DNA of 32,620 bases, taken from the NCBI GenBank assembly GCA_015499995.1, contig JADNRV010000458.1, positions 1-32,620 of the forward strand, given 5' to 3'. The position numbers were made by a program, and so were the translations under genes. The stretch is from Flammula alnicola (lineage: Eukaryota; Basidiomycota; Agaricomycetes; Agaricales; Strophariaceae). This document shows positions 9,975 through 20,715 of this stretch, one piece after another (position 1 is the stretch's first letter; each line of letters starts with the position of its first letter). The notes under the pieces are model-generated. The model saw nothing but the letters and a program-made list of their open reading frames with translations. It had not been told where the DNA came from and did no database searches.

Positions 9975-9982
9975 TATATAAA
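9975..9982 (+). promoter_or_regulatory. TATA box of gene A
   Basis: TATATAAA lies 104 bp before the ATG at 10086, in DNA that joins to position 4572 once copia copy 2 is removed. Confidence 0.55.
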
Positions 9983-10085
9983 CTGGACATACGCGCTCCT
10001 TTAGACTTCAACACTCTCTGCATTTCCCAACCACCCCTGTCAACAACTGCTTCGCTGTCCTATCCTCTAACTAATCATTCCTATC

Positions 10086-12289
10086 ATGCCTTCCCCCCTC
10101 TATGCTTCCTTGCAACCTGCTTGGACCTTTCTCAGCCAAAAGCTGATTTGGTTTGCTATCACACCCGAAACGCGTCATGTTTCTGCGGCGTCGCGAACTC
10201 TGTTCCAATTGGCCACTCCCATGGTAAGGGACTTTTTGTCTTTTTGCCCATTATATATCCTTTATCTTCTGGCCTCCCCTTAGAACAACTATATGCGCGA
10301 GCTGGAGGCTACAGGCTCCCCCGAACCTCTGCCTTGTCTGCACATTCGTCGGTGGATGTGGTTCTTGGCCAACGCCGCTGATGAGGATGTCCCTCCCTTC
10401 GCTCGGATTGACATTTTTAATGTCACCCAGGAGGTAAGTACCTAGGTATTACTTTTTTTTACGTCTTGGGAGATCGCTCATCACAGTCCCTGTCTGTTGT
10501 AGGCAAATTTTTATCCATTGTACGCCGATTGGGTTTCGGACGCGGGTGTGGACTGCGTACCTCCCTATCCGCATTACGTTGGTATGGCCCAACGTCTCTT
10601 AGACGCGGAGTGGATCTCTTCCCCCGTTGTAGAGGCTACCCAGGTGCCCCCTGGTACATATCTTTTTGATTTTATCGTTTATCCCGTCTGTTCGCTTACG
10701 GCTTCTTTTGTTTAGCTACTGTACCAGAGATGGACCTCGACGCAATGCGTCTTTCGCCACCCCCGTTGCCCGCTCTTCAACCCGCGATGGAAGCCGCTGA
10801 GGTTTCCCCTGGTACGTATTTTCTATCTTAGTATCCTATTAATGTGTTGTTTACCCTGTCTTCATGGCAGACGGTATGGACTTGGGCATAAACGAGGCAA
10901 GTCTGCCACCGCCCTCTCCACTCCTTGGTGCGTAGTTGATCTTACATCTTTTATTCGTCCTTGACTAACTCGTCGTCTGCTAGCTACTAGCCCAGACATG
11001 GCCACTGGAGAGGCGCGTTTATCGCTCTCCCCATCTCCTGTGGTACCACTCGCGACGGAGGATCCTGAGGATAGGCTGCGTTCCCTCCTCGAGCCGCCTC
11101 CTCGTCGTCCTAGGGGTCACAAGGGCAAAGCTCGGGCTCGCACCCCGTCCCTCCTTCCTTCTCTTGCACCAGCACCTCCCCTTCGTGCACCATTTACTCG
11201 CGCGGTGGCTGCTCGTCTTGCAGCGTCTTCTAGTGTTACCCCAAGACTGCTGGAGACCCTGGACGCGGACCCCTCAGTTCTCGTGGATCGCGCCGCTGCT
11301 GCTCGACTCGCGGTTACTCGTCGACAAACAGCTCTTCCTGGGGTTGCTTCAAGCTCGCGGGTAACCTTGGACGTCGAGCCTGCTGCTCCCCCGACTCTTA
11401 AACGCAAGGTCGCCGCACTCGGCGATACCAGAAGTAAGCGCCCGCGACTCGAAGTCGCACCAGACGTCCCAGCGTCAAACTTTGCTCCTTCGAGCAAACT
11501 CCTGGCTGAGCAGTTTACTCTGCTCTTGGGTAACGGCCCCATGACTTTGGTGAGTACTGTTTCTTTTCTTCCATCTTTAGTTATATATCCTCATTACTTG
11601 TGTACCAGACACCACCGGTGTGCACTGCGTGCCGTCTCAAGGGTTTAGAACCTGAGGAGTGCGTCATTCCACCCGGTGAACACGGCTGCGAACGGTGCAA
11701 GCGGAACCGACACGGTATCTGCTCTTTCCGAGCGAAGCTCAAGGATCAAATCCCCAACTTCGAAGCCTCGGTCGAAGTTAGCCAGCTTTCTTTGACCAGT
11801 GAGTACCTCATTCTCATGTCCTTTATTTTCCCCAAGTTAATCATGTATTCTTTAGAGCTTCACAACCTCTTTGGCCGCCTTCATCGCACTAGCACTTGGA
11901 ATTTGGTCCAGCGGGAGTACGTTCGCCAAAGCGAGCTCGAAATGTCCGCGTTATCGCGCGAAATTTCGAGTTCCTTGCATCGCTTAGTCGCGACGGATCC
12001 CGACGATTCCTTCCAGGAGTTGTATGTCGAGGATAACGAAGCCATGGCAGCCTTGGTTGACGTCTTGTCTGCCTTGGCTCCTGGCTCGTTGCCTTGCACT
12101 GATCCTCACCCGGACTCGCGTACTTCGCTATCCGAGTTGGCTTCGTTGCTAGAAGGCGTCCCAGCTCCAAGCTGGTTTCCTCGACCGGACCATTGTTTCC
12201 TGCCTCGTGCCGTCCCTCCCCAGAGAACGTTTCCGACGCTGGTGACGTTGCTGGTTCGGTCGATACCGACACCGCGCTTGCAGAGTTAG
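10086..12289 (+). CDS. Gene A: spliced gene with a Zn2Cys6-like cluster, function unknown
   Basis: I read eight exons: 10086-10223, 10284-10433, 10503-10653, 10716-10811, 10871-10927, 10984-11549, 11609-11798 and 11856-12289. The introns are GT-AG, 56-69 bp, with consistent phases, giving about 593 residues. The N-terminal part (MPSPLYASLQPAWTF) has no recognisable domain. The middle is rich in Pro, Arg and Ala. Exon 7 holds C-x2-C-x9-C-x8-C-x2-C-x7-C with basic residues (CERCKRNR), close to the fungal Zn2Cys6 DNA-binding pattern but placed late in the protein. A helical acidic segment follows. The last exon may need a different end: another frame gives an acidic tail stopping at 12342, so a splice or a one-base shift near 12175 is possible. 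DNA binding is inferred. Confidence 0.72.
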
Positions 12290-12821
12290 ATGACCTCGAT
12301 GAACAGGTCGCCATTCTGGAGTCTCTTACTTCGGCCAAGTAGTTTGGACTTGGTGAGTCTTGTCCTATCTTTTTAGTCTAGCCAATATTGACTCCTGCTT
12401 TTACAGTCATATATTCGCTTATCTTGCACTTTCTTGGGACTTGAACAGCTTATGTAGCATACAGCCCATTACTTTGTTATCTTATTGGTGTACTAGCTTC
12501 GCTATTAGATAGTTTTTAGGGTCTATCTGTTGTAGCTTAGCTAGTGGTTATCTTTATATCTTGTTATAATTGTAAAACCCTTGTCTTGTTGCTTGATTCA
12601 GAGTCTGATCACTAAGTTTCGCTTCAAAGAAGGTCTGCAGAATCTCCTCACATTGCTGTAAGTATCTGCATTTAAACTTTTAAGCCTTCCTCAAGACTTT
12701 ATAGCCTTACTTGACCGGGTTTTTGATATAAAATCCGTAGTTAAAATCGCAAAATTCTGGCTGGTAACCATAGACGCTCCTATGCATCGGCTGATCGTTC
12801 TGCGTGTGCGCACCCTGTACC

Positions 12822-12856
12822 TCTCCCCCCAACTTTAAAATCAACTGTCCCAGTTG
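12822..12856 (+). promoter_or_regulatory. C-rich motif plus 6-bp palindrome, copy 2
   Basis: TCTCCCCCCAACTT at 12822-12835 is identical to 4174-4187. After 6 bp comes CAACTG-TCC-CAGTTG at 12842-12856. Compared with the copy at 4193-4210 one arm base differs, and its partner differs to match (GACTG/CAGTC versus AACTG/CAGTT), so the symmetry is kept. It lies about 140 bp upstream of the gene B start. Confidence 0.45.
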
Positions 12857-12961
12857 TTCCAAGTCCATACTAGAGATCGGTTACTATGTGCGGTTCGTCC
12901 TAGAAAGTAGCGTACTGTGATCGGTTGCCCAGAACCAATTTTCACGCCCTCTGTCGTTCAA

Positions 12962-12968
12962 TATAAAA
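12962..12968 (+). promoter_or_regulatory. TATA box of gene B
   Basis: TATAAAA lies 34 bp before the ATG at 12996, implying a very short 5' untranslated region or a start codon further in. Confidence 0.45.
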
Positions 12969-12995
12969 CCCAGACATTGGACCCTAGAGCTCCCC

Positions 12996-13726
12996 ATGGC
13001 TTCTAACAACCAAGTAGACGCGTCTAACACCCCTCCGGCTTATAATCAAAACCTCCGCGACATATGGGATGGTCGCTCCCATACTACTCCCGAGGAACAA
13101 GTCGCTATCAAGGAGGCGCGGTTTACCGCTCTTTTCAACCCGCTCACAACCTCGACACCGCTCAAATCCGCCTTCAAGACGAGTATCCTATTCCCGAGTT
13201 TACCGCGTTCACGCAGGCTTTCGTGCGTTGCTCATTATTCATTTCCACATTCACATCCTCATCTCTCATCTTACTTCGCTTAGTTGGACTACCACGACGC
13301 TGTCCCCGAGGGTACCGTCCATGGACAGGAATCCGCTGGCTTCTACTGCGTTCTGAACGGACTCTGGTTCCGTTTAATTGGTACTCCGCGCGAGCATTTT
13401 GGTGGCGAGATGGCCGGGAAGGTATACGCGCTTATGCGTTGCCCCACTCTCCCTGCCTATCCGCAGTCCAACACTGTATGCTTTATCATTTCTCATATGT
13501 CATCCGCTTTCTAACTTTCATGGGTGACTTCTAGACCGCTCACTTGGCCTGGAAACTCGCAAGCGAAGGTGTAGGCAAGGTTATCCAGCATATTGAGGAT
13601 AAACGTGTCGTCTGTTACTTAGTCGGTACACACATTCGTGCCTTCCGCGACCTTCAGTTACAGCTTGCCCCTAAACCTAGACATAGCCGTAGAGTTCCTA
13701 CCCATCTCGTACGTTACTTGGCTTAG
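12996..13726 (+). CDS. Gene B: small spliced gene, function unknown, with a probable one-base shift in exon 1
   Basis: Exons 12996-13222, 13284-13475 and 13535-13726, with introns of 61 and 59 bp (GT-AG), end in TAG at 13724. Exons 2 and 3 are both 192 bp and in phase. Exon 1 opens with MASNNQVDASNTPPAYNQNL, but the frame joining smoothly into exon 2 (QDEYPIPEFTAFTQAF) differs from the frame of the ATG, with the switch between about 13125 and 13170. This is a lost or gained base, or a wrong start. The product would be about 200 residues, with an aromatic, compact central part (FYCVLNGLWFRLIG). I recognise no family. The LINE insertion begins about 115 bp after its stop. Confidence 0.6.
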
Positions 13727-13841
13727 TGTAGTGTTTCCTAGTCCGCTTGTAGACCCTTCATCAATGTTGAAGTGATTTTATTGCCTAGAATAGTAACGAT
13801 TGATTGGCGCTCTTACGAGGCACTGATTGCAAATCATTACA

Positions 13842-13855
13842 CATCTATTAATAGC
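13842..13855. repeat. Target site duplication of LINE copy 1, left copy
   Basis: CATCTATTAATAGC is repeated directly after the poly(A) tail at 20408-20421; an extra A on the left side (13841) could extend it to 15 bp. Long, variable duplications are typical of target-primed LINE insertion. Confidence 0.92.
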
Positions 13856-13989
13856 CATCTCCTCCTTATTCGGTAACCACTTCGTGCGACCGTGGGAAAC
13901 AACTTCAGCAACACCAACATCGTCCCCCACAGCTCCTCCTCGTTGAGCGCTCCTGAGCGCTACATTACCAATCGACAGATAACACCCCA

Positions 13990-16032
13990 ATGCCCCCCAA
14001 GACCGGGTCTGGTGGCGATCCGCCCAGCAGATCTCGCCCAGCAGACAAGTTGACCACTGCGCTGCCCGAGCGGCGTGGTCTTAAGACTGGCTCGTCGTCT
14101 GCTTCGGCAGCGGCAGCCCAAGCCCAATCCTCCTCTACTGCCTCCCCCCAGAGGCAGCAGTACTCATCACCAGTGCCTCAGCAGTCGAGGCAGCTCACCC
14201 CGAAGCCCGATCGCCCCCGATCGCGCTCATCGATTATCCACGACGACAGCGAGGTGCCCTATGGAGAGGCGGGCACTCCTGGCGACGACGACACCAGTAT
14301 GTACGTGGAGGATACTCCTGCACCTCCTGACACTCGATCCCCTTCGCATGCTCCTACTGAGGATTCAGAGGAGAAGGACATGCGTGCGAGGGAGTTCAAT
14401 CGCCTTACCGGCGCCTTGAACGAGGCAGCTTCGTGGATTCGTGCGCATGCGTACGACACTGCGGACGCTGTTGAAGCTCATATGTCTGAGAGGTTCGCCT
14501 CTTCCCTAGTCAGCGTGTTTTCCGCTGTCTACTCATCTGGTATCCAAGACCTAATCACGGATAACCTCGACTCGAACCTCCAGATCCATGAGATGGTTCA
14601 AACCCTAGTGCAGTCAATGGAGGACACCACAGTCCGACATGCCGCCCTCCCTTCCGCCCCTTCTGGTGCTTTCTCTGCCCCTAGTGGATCAGAGACCGAC
14701 ACTGGGATGGACACATCTACGCCCGCCCCCTCTAGGCCTTCCGACAAAGGGAAACAGCGAGCGGCCCCTCCCAAGGGGACTCCCAAGGGCAAGGAGGGTC
14801 CAGCTTCGTCGCAGCCTTCGGCTGCGCCGAAGCAGGCCCCTCCTGGCCCCCGCCAGCCTCGCAAGAGGCCAGCGGACTCTTATATGAGGCCCCCGCCTCC
14901 CGTCCCCACTGCCACCAAGCCGAAACCCCGTAAGCGCACATTTGCTGAGCTTGCGGCGGCCAACCCTTTGTCGCAGCGTGATCCTGCCATGGGCACTAGT
15001 GCTCTTGGTAGGTATCCACCTCCGCCTCGCATGGCTACAATGCAGGCGCCCATCAACGAACGAGCCTCGGCTGCCAAGAGGCAGAAGAGGAACCCCTCGT
15101 TCACATCTGCGGGACCTTCGCGAAAGCAAATCCTCATCGCGTTCAGCGGCCCATACGTGACGCCGCATGATACGAAACTCACCAGCCTTGTTAATAGCAT
15201 CGACAAGGCTCTCCGTGCTGCGGGCAGTCCCCTCCGGGTCCTGTCTGCGGCGCATGCATATGATGGCATCTCCCTTGCCACCTCCGGAGTCCCAACCGTT
15301 AACGATCTCGCGATCGCTCGGGGGTGGGTCCTCCAAATCCTCCCAGATTCTGACACCGTCAAGGTGACGGTCAGTCTCCCCGCATCGACATCCTTTCTCC
15401 GGGTGCTCGACCTTCCTGCCTATGGCAATATCGTCAGTAGGACCCCCACCACGGGCGACGAAGTGAAGATGGCCATTCTGGCCTCTCCGCTTTCCATTTA
15501 TGCGGCGTTCAAATCGCCACCACGCATCAAGCGCAACTCCCCGAAGAGCACCACCTGTGTGGCGTTCCTCAACATCTGGGACTCTCAGTCGGGATCCCGC
15601 GCGAAGCAACTCATCGGGAGGACCTTCATGTTCCGAGGCAGGGCTGTCCGCATTGTGTCAGCCCGCCCCAGCGTCGGCATCCCCCTCTGCACTAGGTGTT
15701 GGAGGTGGGGCCATCCATCTAACGCATGCAGGGCTCCCCAGCCCCGCTGCGCTCATTGCGCCGGGCCGCACGAGGAGGCAGTACATCGTATTGCCGCCGG
15801 GTGCTGCAAGGGAAATCCAAAGGCAACTCCGCCAGTACCACCCACTCCCACTGGTACGGACTGCCCTCACCCCCCGCGTTGCCCCAATTGCAGGGGCGCG
15901 CATAAACCTTATGATAGGAAGTGTCATTTCTGGCACAACCGGTACGATCGCGAATGGATCGATGCCAAATATGCCCAGGTACGTGAGTTTTGGACTCAGC
16001 GACAGGTACTCCACTCACACAACGTAGCTTAA
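13990..16032 (+). CDS. LINE ORF1 protein (gag-like, CCHC zinc knuckles)
   Basis: This is an intact 680-residue frame. The first ~380 residues are low complexity and rich in Pro, Ser and Ala (MPPKTGSGGDPPSRSRPAD), with an acidic helical part around residues 105-215 and basic clusters such as KRPRKR-type stretches. A folded RNA-recognition-like region follows at about residues 385-560. Cysteine knuckles come at about residues 565-650: C-x2-C-x4-H-x4-C (CTRCWRWGHPSNAC), then CAHC...H...C and CPNCRGAHKPYDRKC. Such proteins coat the LINE RNA. The stop TAA at 16030-16032 overlaps the ATG of ORF2 (TAATG), which suggests termination-reinitiation coupling. Confidence 0.9.
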   Translation: MPPKTGSGGDPPSRSRPADKLTTALPERRGLKTGSSSASAAAAQAQSSSTASPQRQQYSSPVPQQSRQLTPKPDRPRSRSSIIHDDSEVPYGEAGTPGDDDTSMYVEDTPAPPDTRSPSHAPTEDSEEKDMRAREFNRLTGALNEAASWIRAHAYDTADAVEAHMSERFASSLVSVFSAVYSSGIQDLITDNLDSNLQIHEMVQTLVQSMEDTTVRHAALPSAPSGAFSAPSGSETDTGMDTSTPAPSRPSDKGKQRAAPPKGTPKGKEGPASSQPSAAPKQAPPGPRQPRKRPADSYMRPPPPVPTATKPKPRKRTFAELAAANPLSQRDPAMGTSALGRYPPPPRMATMQAPINERASAAKRQKRNPSFTSAGPSRKQILIAFSGPYVTPHDTKLTSLVNSIDKALRAAGSPLRVLSAAHAYDGISLATSGVPTVNDLAIARGWVLQILPDSDTVKVTVSLPASTSFLRVLDLPAYGNIVSRTPTTGDEVKMAILASPLSIYAAFKSPPRIKRNSPKSTTCVAFLNIWDSQSGSRAKQLIGRTFMFRGRAVRIVSARPSVGIPLCTRCWRWGHPSNACRAPQPRCAHCAGPHEEAVHRIAAGCCKGNPKATPPVPPTPTGTDCPHPPRCPNCRGAHKPYDRKCHFWHNRYDREWIDAKYAQVREFWTQRQVLHSHNVA

Positions 16033-19000
16033 TGCAGGCACAGATGCTTGATGAGGTGCGGGTGATGAGTTGGAACGTGGCGAGGGACGCAGTATCCCTC
16101 GATGTAATACTTAGCACATGTACGAATATATATGATGTGTTATTCATCCAAGAGCCTCCCTGGAGGCACATAAGAACCGCCCCATCTGCGAAGAGCAGAA
16201 AGGGCGATGATGTAATTGGAGCACCCAACCATCCAGATTGGCTGGCCATGGTGCGCCCCTCTGCTGATCCTGACGAGCGACCTCGGGTCATGACCTATGT
16301 TTCGACTAGGCTGACCCGATATCGCCCGGCCCAACGCAGGGATGTAATTGACCATCCCGATATCATGGTGCTCTCGCTCTCCTCGGGCGAGAGTACCTTC
16401 TATCTTCTGAATGTATATTCAGACGCCGACCACGGGGCCATTAATTGGCTCAAGAATCACGATCATGAGCTTCCACGCTGTCATTTGATGATGGGGGACT
16501 TTAACGCACACTCTCCAGACTGGGACCCTGGTTCCGCCGGGAGGGTTGCTCTCTTTCACTGCAACAGTCCGCAGCAGTCCTTGGGCTCGAGCTTGCCCTT
16601 TTGGCAACCCGGGTCCCACTCATATTCCACGGGATCACACCAAGCGCAAAACAGTGATTGATCTGGCATTCGTTCCGCCTGACCAGGTGTTGAACTATAC
16701 CACTGTTCGCCTCCCGCGAAACCAGCTTAAGTCGGATCACATTCCGATTTATACCACACTGGACATCCTTCCCGCCCCTGAAGGGGCGGTTCGGATGTCG
16801 CTTCCTATAGACGCAATCCCTGCGTTTGTTAATTCTATCAGTTCGGGCTTGGCGGCCATTGATCCGCGTGCTCCACTGAATTCCGAGGAACAGATTGAGG
16901 CCGCGGCGCAAGCTGTGGCCTGGTCTTCTCTGATGCATGGGATCCCATGCTAAAGAGTCTTCATTACAAAGCGATCTAAGCCCTGGTGGAACCAGGAGTG
17001 CCAGGATGCTATACACCAGTACCGGCTAGAGCGATCTGCCGAGAATTGGAAATCTTTCCGGAATGTAGTCCGGAGTGTCAAGCGCTCTTCTTCGATCAAC
17101 GGATCGCAGAGATCGCGTCTGTTAAAAGCGCCCGTGGGACCTCATGAATGGGTTCAGCAACGGAAGCTACCTCCCAGTGAGGCCATCCAGTATTGTGGAG
17201 AGCCTTGCAATGACATGCCTGCCCTGTGGGACGCCCTGCATGGCACGTATAACTCCGCGTCTGACCGACGTATGACGCTGATCTTCTCGACTCCATTCCT
17301 CAGCTACCTGCTCGGAATGGGTCCCCTTTTCTCCGCTGGAACTCACAGAGGCTCTCTCTGCGTGTTCCGGTCTTTCTTCTCCGGTCCGGATCATGTCAAT
17401 TGGTCCCACCTGAAGAAGATTGTACATAGGGAACCCCACTCTGTTGAGGTCTCCTCTCGATTGCCAATGCCTGCATGCGTGTGGGCTATTGGCCGTCTCC
17501 ATTTAAGGAATCCATGTCGGTCATCATCCCTAAACCGGGCAAGCCTTCCTATTCCACTCCTAAGGCATTCAGGCCTATTGTGCTCTGAATACCTTAGGTA
17601 AACTCATCGAGAAGATGATCTCGAATCGCGTTCAGTTCGACGGTGTCGGACTGGATATATTTCATCCAATCAGGTGGGTGGCATCCGTGGACGCTCCACT
17701 GAGGATGCAGGCCTATTCTTAACGCACATGGTGCGGGCAGGATGGGCGAAGGGGTTAAAGACTAGCGTGGTCGCTTTGATCTCGCTCAGTTTTTCCCTTC
17801 CCTCAATCACGAGGTACTTGTGATTATTCTGCGAAAGCTTGGCTTTCCACCTTGGTGGTCAAGTTCTTCAGTTCCTATTGGTCGAGAGGAAAACACGATA
17901 TGCGTGGAATTCTTCTTGTCCGATCCTCTCCAGGCTGATGTGGGCGTGGGTCAGGGCTCTGCCTTGTCTCCAGTCCTGTCGGCTATTTACTTGGCGCCCA
18001 TCATGCGCCTTTCTACAAGAGGTGCCTTGAGATTCGTCTCGAGGTTGACCTCTTGTCTTATGTGGATGACGGTACCCTCATTTCGCAGGGGCCGGATCTA
18101 GACTCCAACATTGTAGACCTTCAGAAAGCCTACAAGATTGTATTTGAACTTTTCACCAAGTTTGCACTTGCGCTTGAGCACGCCAAGTCGGAGGTTTTTC
18201 ACTTCGACCGATCGCGCGACAGGTATAATCCAAGCATTGATTTGGGCGAGGCGCCCTATACTGGTGCTACTCCACTCCAACCTAAGCCGTTCTGGCGTTA
18301 TCTGGGGTTTTATTTTGACCGCAAACTCTCATTCAATGAGCATGTGCGGTACTACTCCACCAAGGGTTTTACATCGGTTGTATCGATGAAATGCTTGGGT
18401 CATCCACCAGGGGTTTGACGCCCATCCAGAAGCGTCTCCTCTATCGTACATGTGTGATCCCCATAGTTACATATGGGTATCGCATGTGGTACTTCCGTAA
18501 TGCCCGGTGCAAGGGACTTATGGCGCAGCTCACTAATGTTCAGCGTAAGGCTGGGCTTTGGATTACTGGGTGCTTTCGCACCTCACCCTCAGGTGGAGTG
18601 GAGGCTCTTGCGGGCCTCCTCCCCATCCCCATACTTTTGGATAGATTGAATTCCAGGGCTGTCGCCCGGATTTCCATTCTGTCTGATACTCACCCGGTCC
18701 GCTCTTTTATGGCGGGCCCTCTTCTAAAGAAGGCCGTCCCTCATCGGAGGGCCATCGAGCACATCCCTGTCGATCACCATCATAAAGTGACCGGCGGACT
18801 TATGGGGAACGCATGTTCCACCCATCTGGTCTGGAGACCTTGGAGCCTTTTGCTCCAGATGCCAGGCCTGGTCATCGTCTCATGGATCGACATACAAGTC
18901 GATTCACGTTTCTTAATTACCCAACTCGTTCCGGGGCTGCTGACCCCGAGGCGGCTGGAAAATCATCCTGGATAAACTCGTCGAGAAGTGTGACGATGAG

Positions 19001-19877
19001 CCAGGTACCATCTATGCTGGAGTCGACGGCTCGGTCCCCCCGGGGCCCTGGCAGGCGGCTACTGGTGTTGTACTTAAGCGACAGGGGCACAGGTTTTAGC
19101 CAGGTGCCACTCTGTCGGGCGGCTATCAGTACTGATGCTGAGCTCGCGCCATTGCGATTGCCATCTCCGCCGCTGTTGCGTTCGGAGATGTCACCCGCAT
19201 TGTCATATTCACTGATGCGATGCATGCTGCGCGCCTATCAGTGGACCCTTCCCCGCATTCGAATCAGGCTTCGTCCCTGACCGTCTGTCGGACACTTGAA
19301 CGATGGTTCCGCGGTGGCGGCAACCGTAAAGTCATTTTTGCAGAGTCTCCCTCTGATATGGAGTGGGGCGTTCACCAGGAGGCTCATGACCTCGTTGCGG
19401 GTTTCCAGGGGTGCACGTCACCCCGATACTCCCTTTCAGTCGCCTGGCTTAAAGCCAAGGCTGACCAACTGCGAGGGCTGTCTGGAAGACATCAGTCGAC
19501 GAGCAGCCTTTCTTACTTGGCTCCAATTTCTTGGAGCTGAGGATCTAAAGGGTAATCCTCTCCGTCCGACCCCCGTTCGCGGTGGGCCGTGGCTTGAATC
19601 TGGCGGTCGCAACTCTCAGTTGTTCGCCCGCATGTGCCGTGTAATAACGAATCATGCTCCGATCGGCTCGTACTACGAGCGGTTCAAAATCGATGACCCA
19701 TTGGCTCTCGGGTGTACGTGTGGGGTTTATCCTCAGACGCGCGCTCATCTTTTCGGGTGCCCCAAGTTCCCGATGCTGCCTCACAGGGCGCCGCACCTAG
19801 TGTGGGGTCTTGTGAAATTTTTGGAAGACAACGATACTGCGTTTGCTTTCAACCGGCCTCAAGCCGGAGTCGGATGA
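16032..19877 (+). pseudogene. LINE ORF2 (endonuclease, reverse transcriptase, RNase H), frameshifted
   Basis: It begins at the ATG of the TAATG overlap (MQAQMLDEVRVMSWNVA). APE endonuclease motifs are visible: SWNVA, FIQEPP, GDFNAHSPDW and SDHIPI (16070-16745). Reverse transcriptase follows in several frames: IPKPGKPS near 17525, GVGQGSALSP near 17945, and the catalytic YVDD at about 18059-18070. RNase H starts near 19020 (GVDGSVPP), and the C-terminal C-x-C-x7-H-x4-C motif is at about 19710-19760, with TGA at 19875. Frame breaks occur near 16540-16650, 16950, 17450-17600, 17800, 18050, 18400 and in the RNase H part. Span about 1,280 codons, normal for the family. Confidence 0.9.
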
Positions 19878-20407
19878 GGGACTCTGGATGGGGGGTGATC
19901 CTGGGTGCGGTCGGGGCCTTGGCCCAAGACCTAGTGCCCGCAGGTGTTTCCACGTTGGACTGTTCCGACCCGTAAGGGCGAGGGCCTGTTTGTCGCAGGC
20001 TTCGATTGTCGGCCTTAGTGGGCGGCTTTTGGCACGATATCCCGTGGAGGACCCGCATTGGTGTAACGAGGACGTCGAGTTTGCCGAATAAGTGGGGAGA
20101 GCCGGGCAAGCTCTGACTTCATCTGGGTGACCCCTTGTCCACCCAATACTCCGTATTTGCCGTATGTGCGGTAGCGTTAACAACACCGTAACGTCGGTCT
20201 TCCTGGGCTGCAAGGTCCGTTATTTGGGTTTCAGGCTGCTGCGCAGTCTCGCCCGCGTCGCGCTTGCGCGCGCCGCACGCTCCCCTGCGAGCACCCGTTT
20301 ATCTTTTGCTTATGTAGTGCAGCATGCGTTTGTATTAGGTAGACACCCGGACTGCTACGTGCACCGGTTATATAAATTGTTGATTTAAAAAAAAAAAAAA
20401 AAAAAAA
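19878..20407 (+). other. 3' untranslated region and poly(A) of LINE copy 1
   Basis: About 510 bp without a gene, followed by A21. The last part (GCACCGGTTATATAAATTG, then TTGATTT and the A run) closely matches the end of LINE copy 2. This shows both are products of one family and that this end is recognised by its reverse transcriptase. Confidence 0.8.
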
Positions 20408-20421
20408 CATCTATTAATAGC
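20408..20421. repeat. Target site duplication of LINE copy 1, right copy
   Basis: CATCTATTAATAGC, the partner of 13842-13855. Confidence 0.92.
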
Positions 20422-20715
20422 ACGCGGAAATCGCTACTTGCGTACTTCGGAAAGAAAACAATTTTCTTTAAGAATTGAGGGACATAACGACGTGCATAGC
20501 TACAGATAGGATCGATTGAGGTGTTCTCGGTCAACCCGGTCATTGCGACACAATTTTTACTCTGCCGTGGTGGCTAAAGTATTAACGCGTCTATAGGTCG
20601 CCTGGGCTTGACAGTTTCGATCCTTAGTCCAAGTACGCTATAAAAGCTCGCGAGGACGCAGCGTTTCAACCCGCTTCAGCATCTCTGCTTGGCACCCACT
20701 GTCCTTTCTGTTACT
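20422..20715 (+). promoter_or_regulatory. Upstream region of gene C with TATA box
   Basis: No gene in this stretch. TATAAAA lies at 20639-20645, 71 bp before the ATG at 20716, followed by a pyrimidine-rich leader. The C-rich motif plus palindrome seen upstream of A and B is not found here. The LINE separates this promoter from DNA that was formerly further upstream (now ending at 13855). Confidence 0.5.

Larger units (their letters stand above)
12343..12995. other. Intergenic region between genes A and B
   Basis: I find no gene here. The left part is T-rich and probably the gene A 3' untranslated region. The right part holds the C-rich motif with palindrome at 12822-12856 and the TATA box of gene B. 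Confidence 0.6.
13856..20407 (+). mobile_element. Tad1-like LINE (non-LTR retrotransposon), full length, 6.55 kb
   Basis: The element has a 134-bp 5' untranslated region, ORF1 at 13990-16032, ORF2 at 16032-19877, a 3' untranslated region and an A21 tail at 20387-20407, flanked by a 14-15-bp duplication. An ORF1 with CCHC knuckles plus an ORF2 of APE endonuclease, reverse transcriptase, RNase H and a C-terminal Cys/His motif is the layout of the Tad1/I-type clade in fungi. ORF2 is broken by frameshifts, so this copy is probably not autonomous as written. It inserted between genes B and C. Confidence 0.95.

Noticed and set aside
9965..10381. 138-codon frame across the start of gene A
   Set aside because: It reads through the TATA box and the first intron of gene A in another frame; the spliced model from ATG 10086 is better supported.
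12175..12223. 49-bp intron in the last exon of gene A
   Set aside because: The GT...CCCCAG borders look right, but the join creates a TGA stop, so it does not rescue the alternative tail ending at 12342.
14689..15609. 306-codon - strand frame opposite LINE ORF1
   Set aside because: High GC content makes chance antisense frames long here. The + strand carries the CCHC-containing ORF1, and the antisense product is Arg/Gly-rich without motifs.
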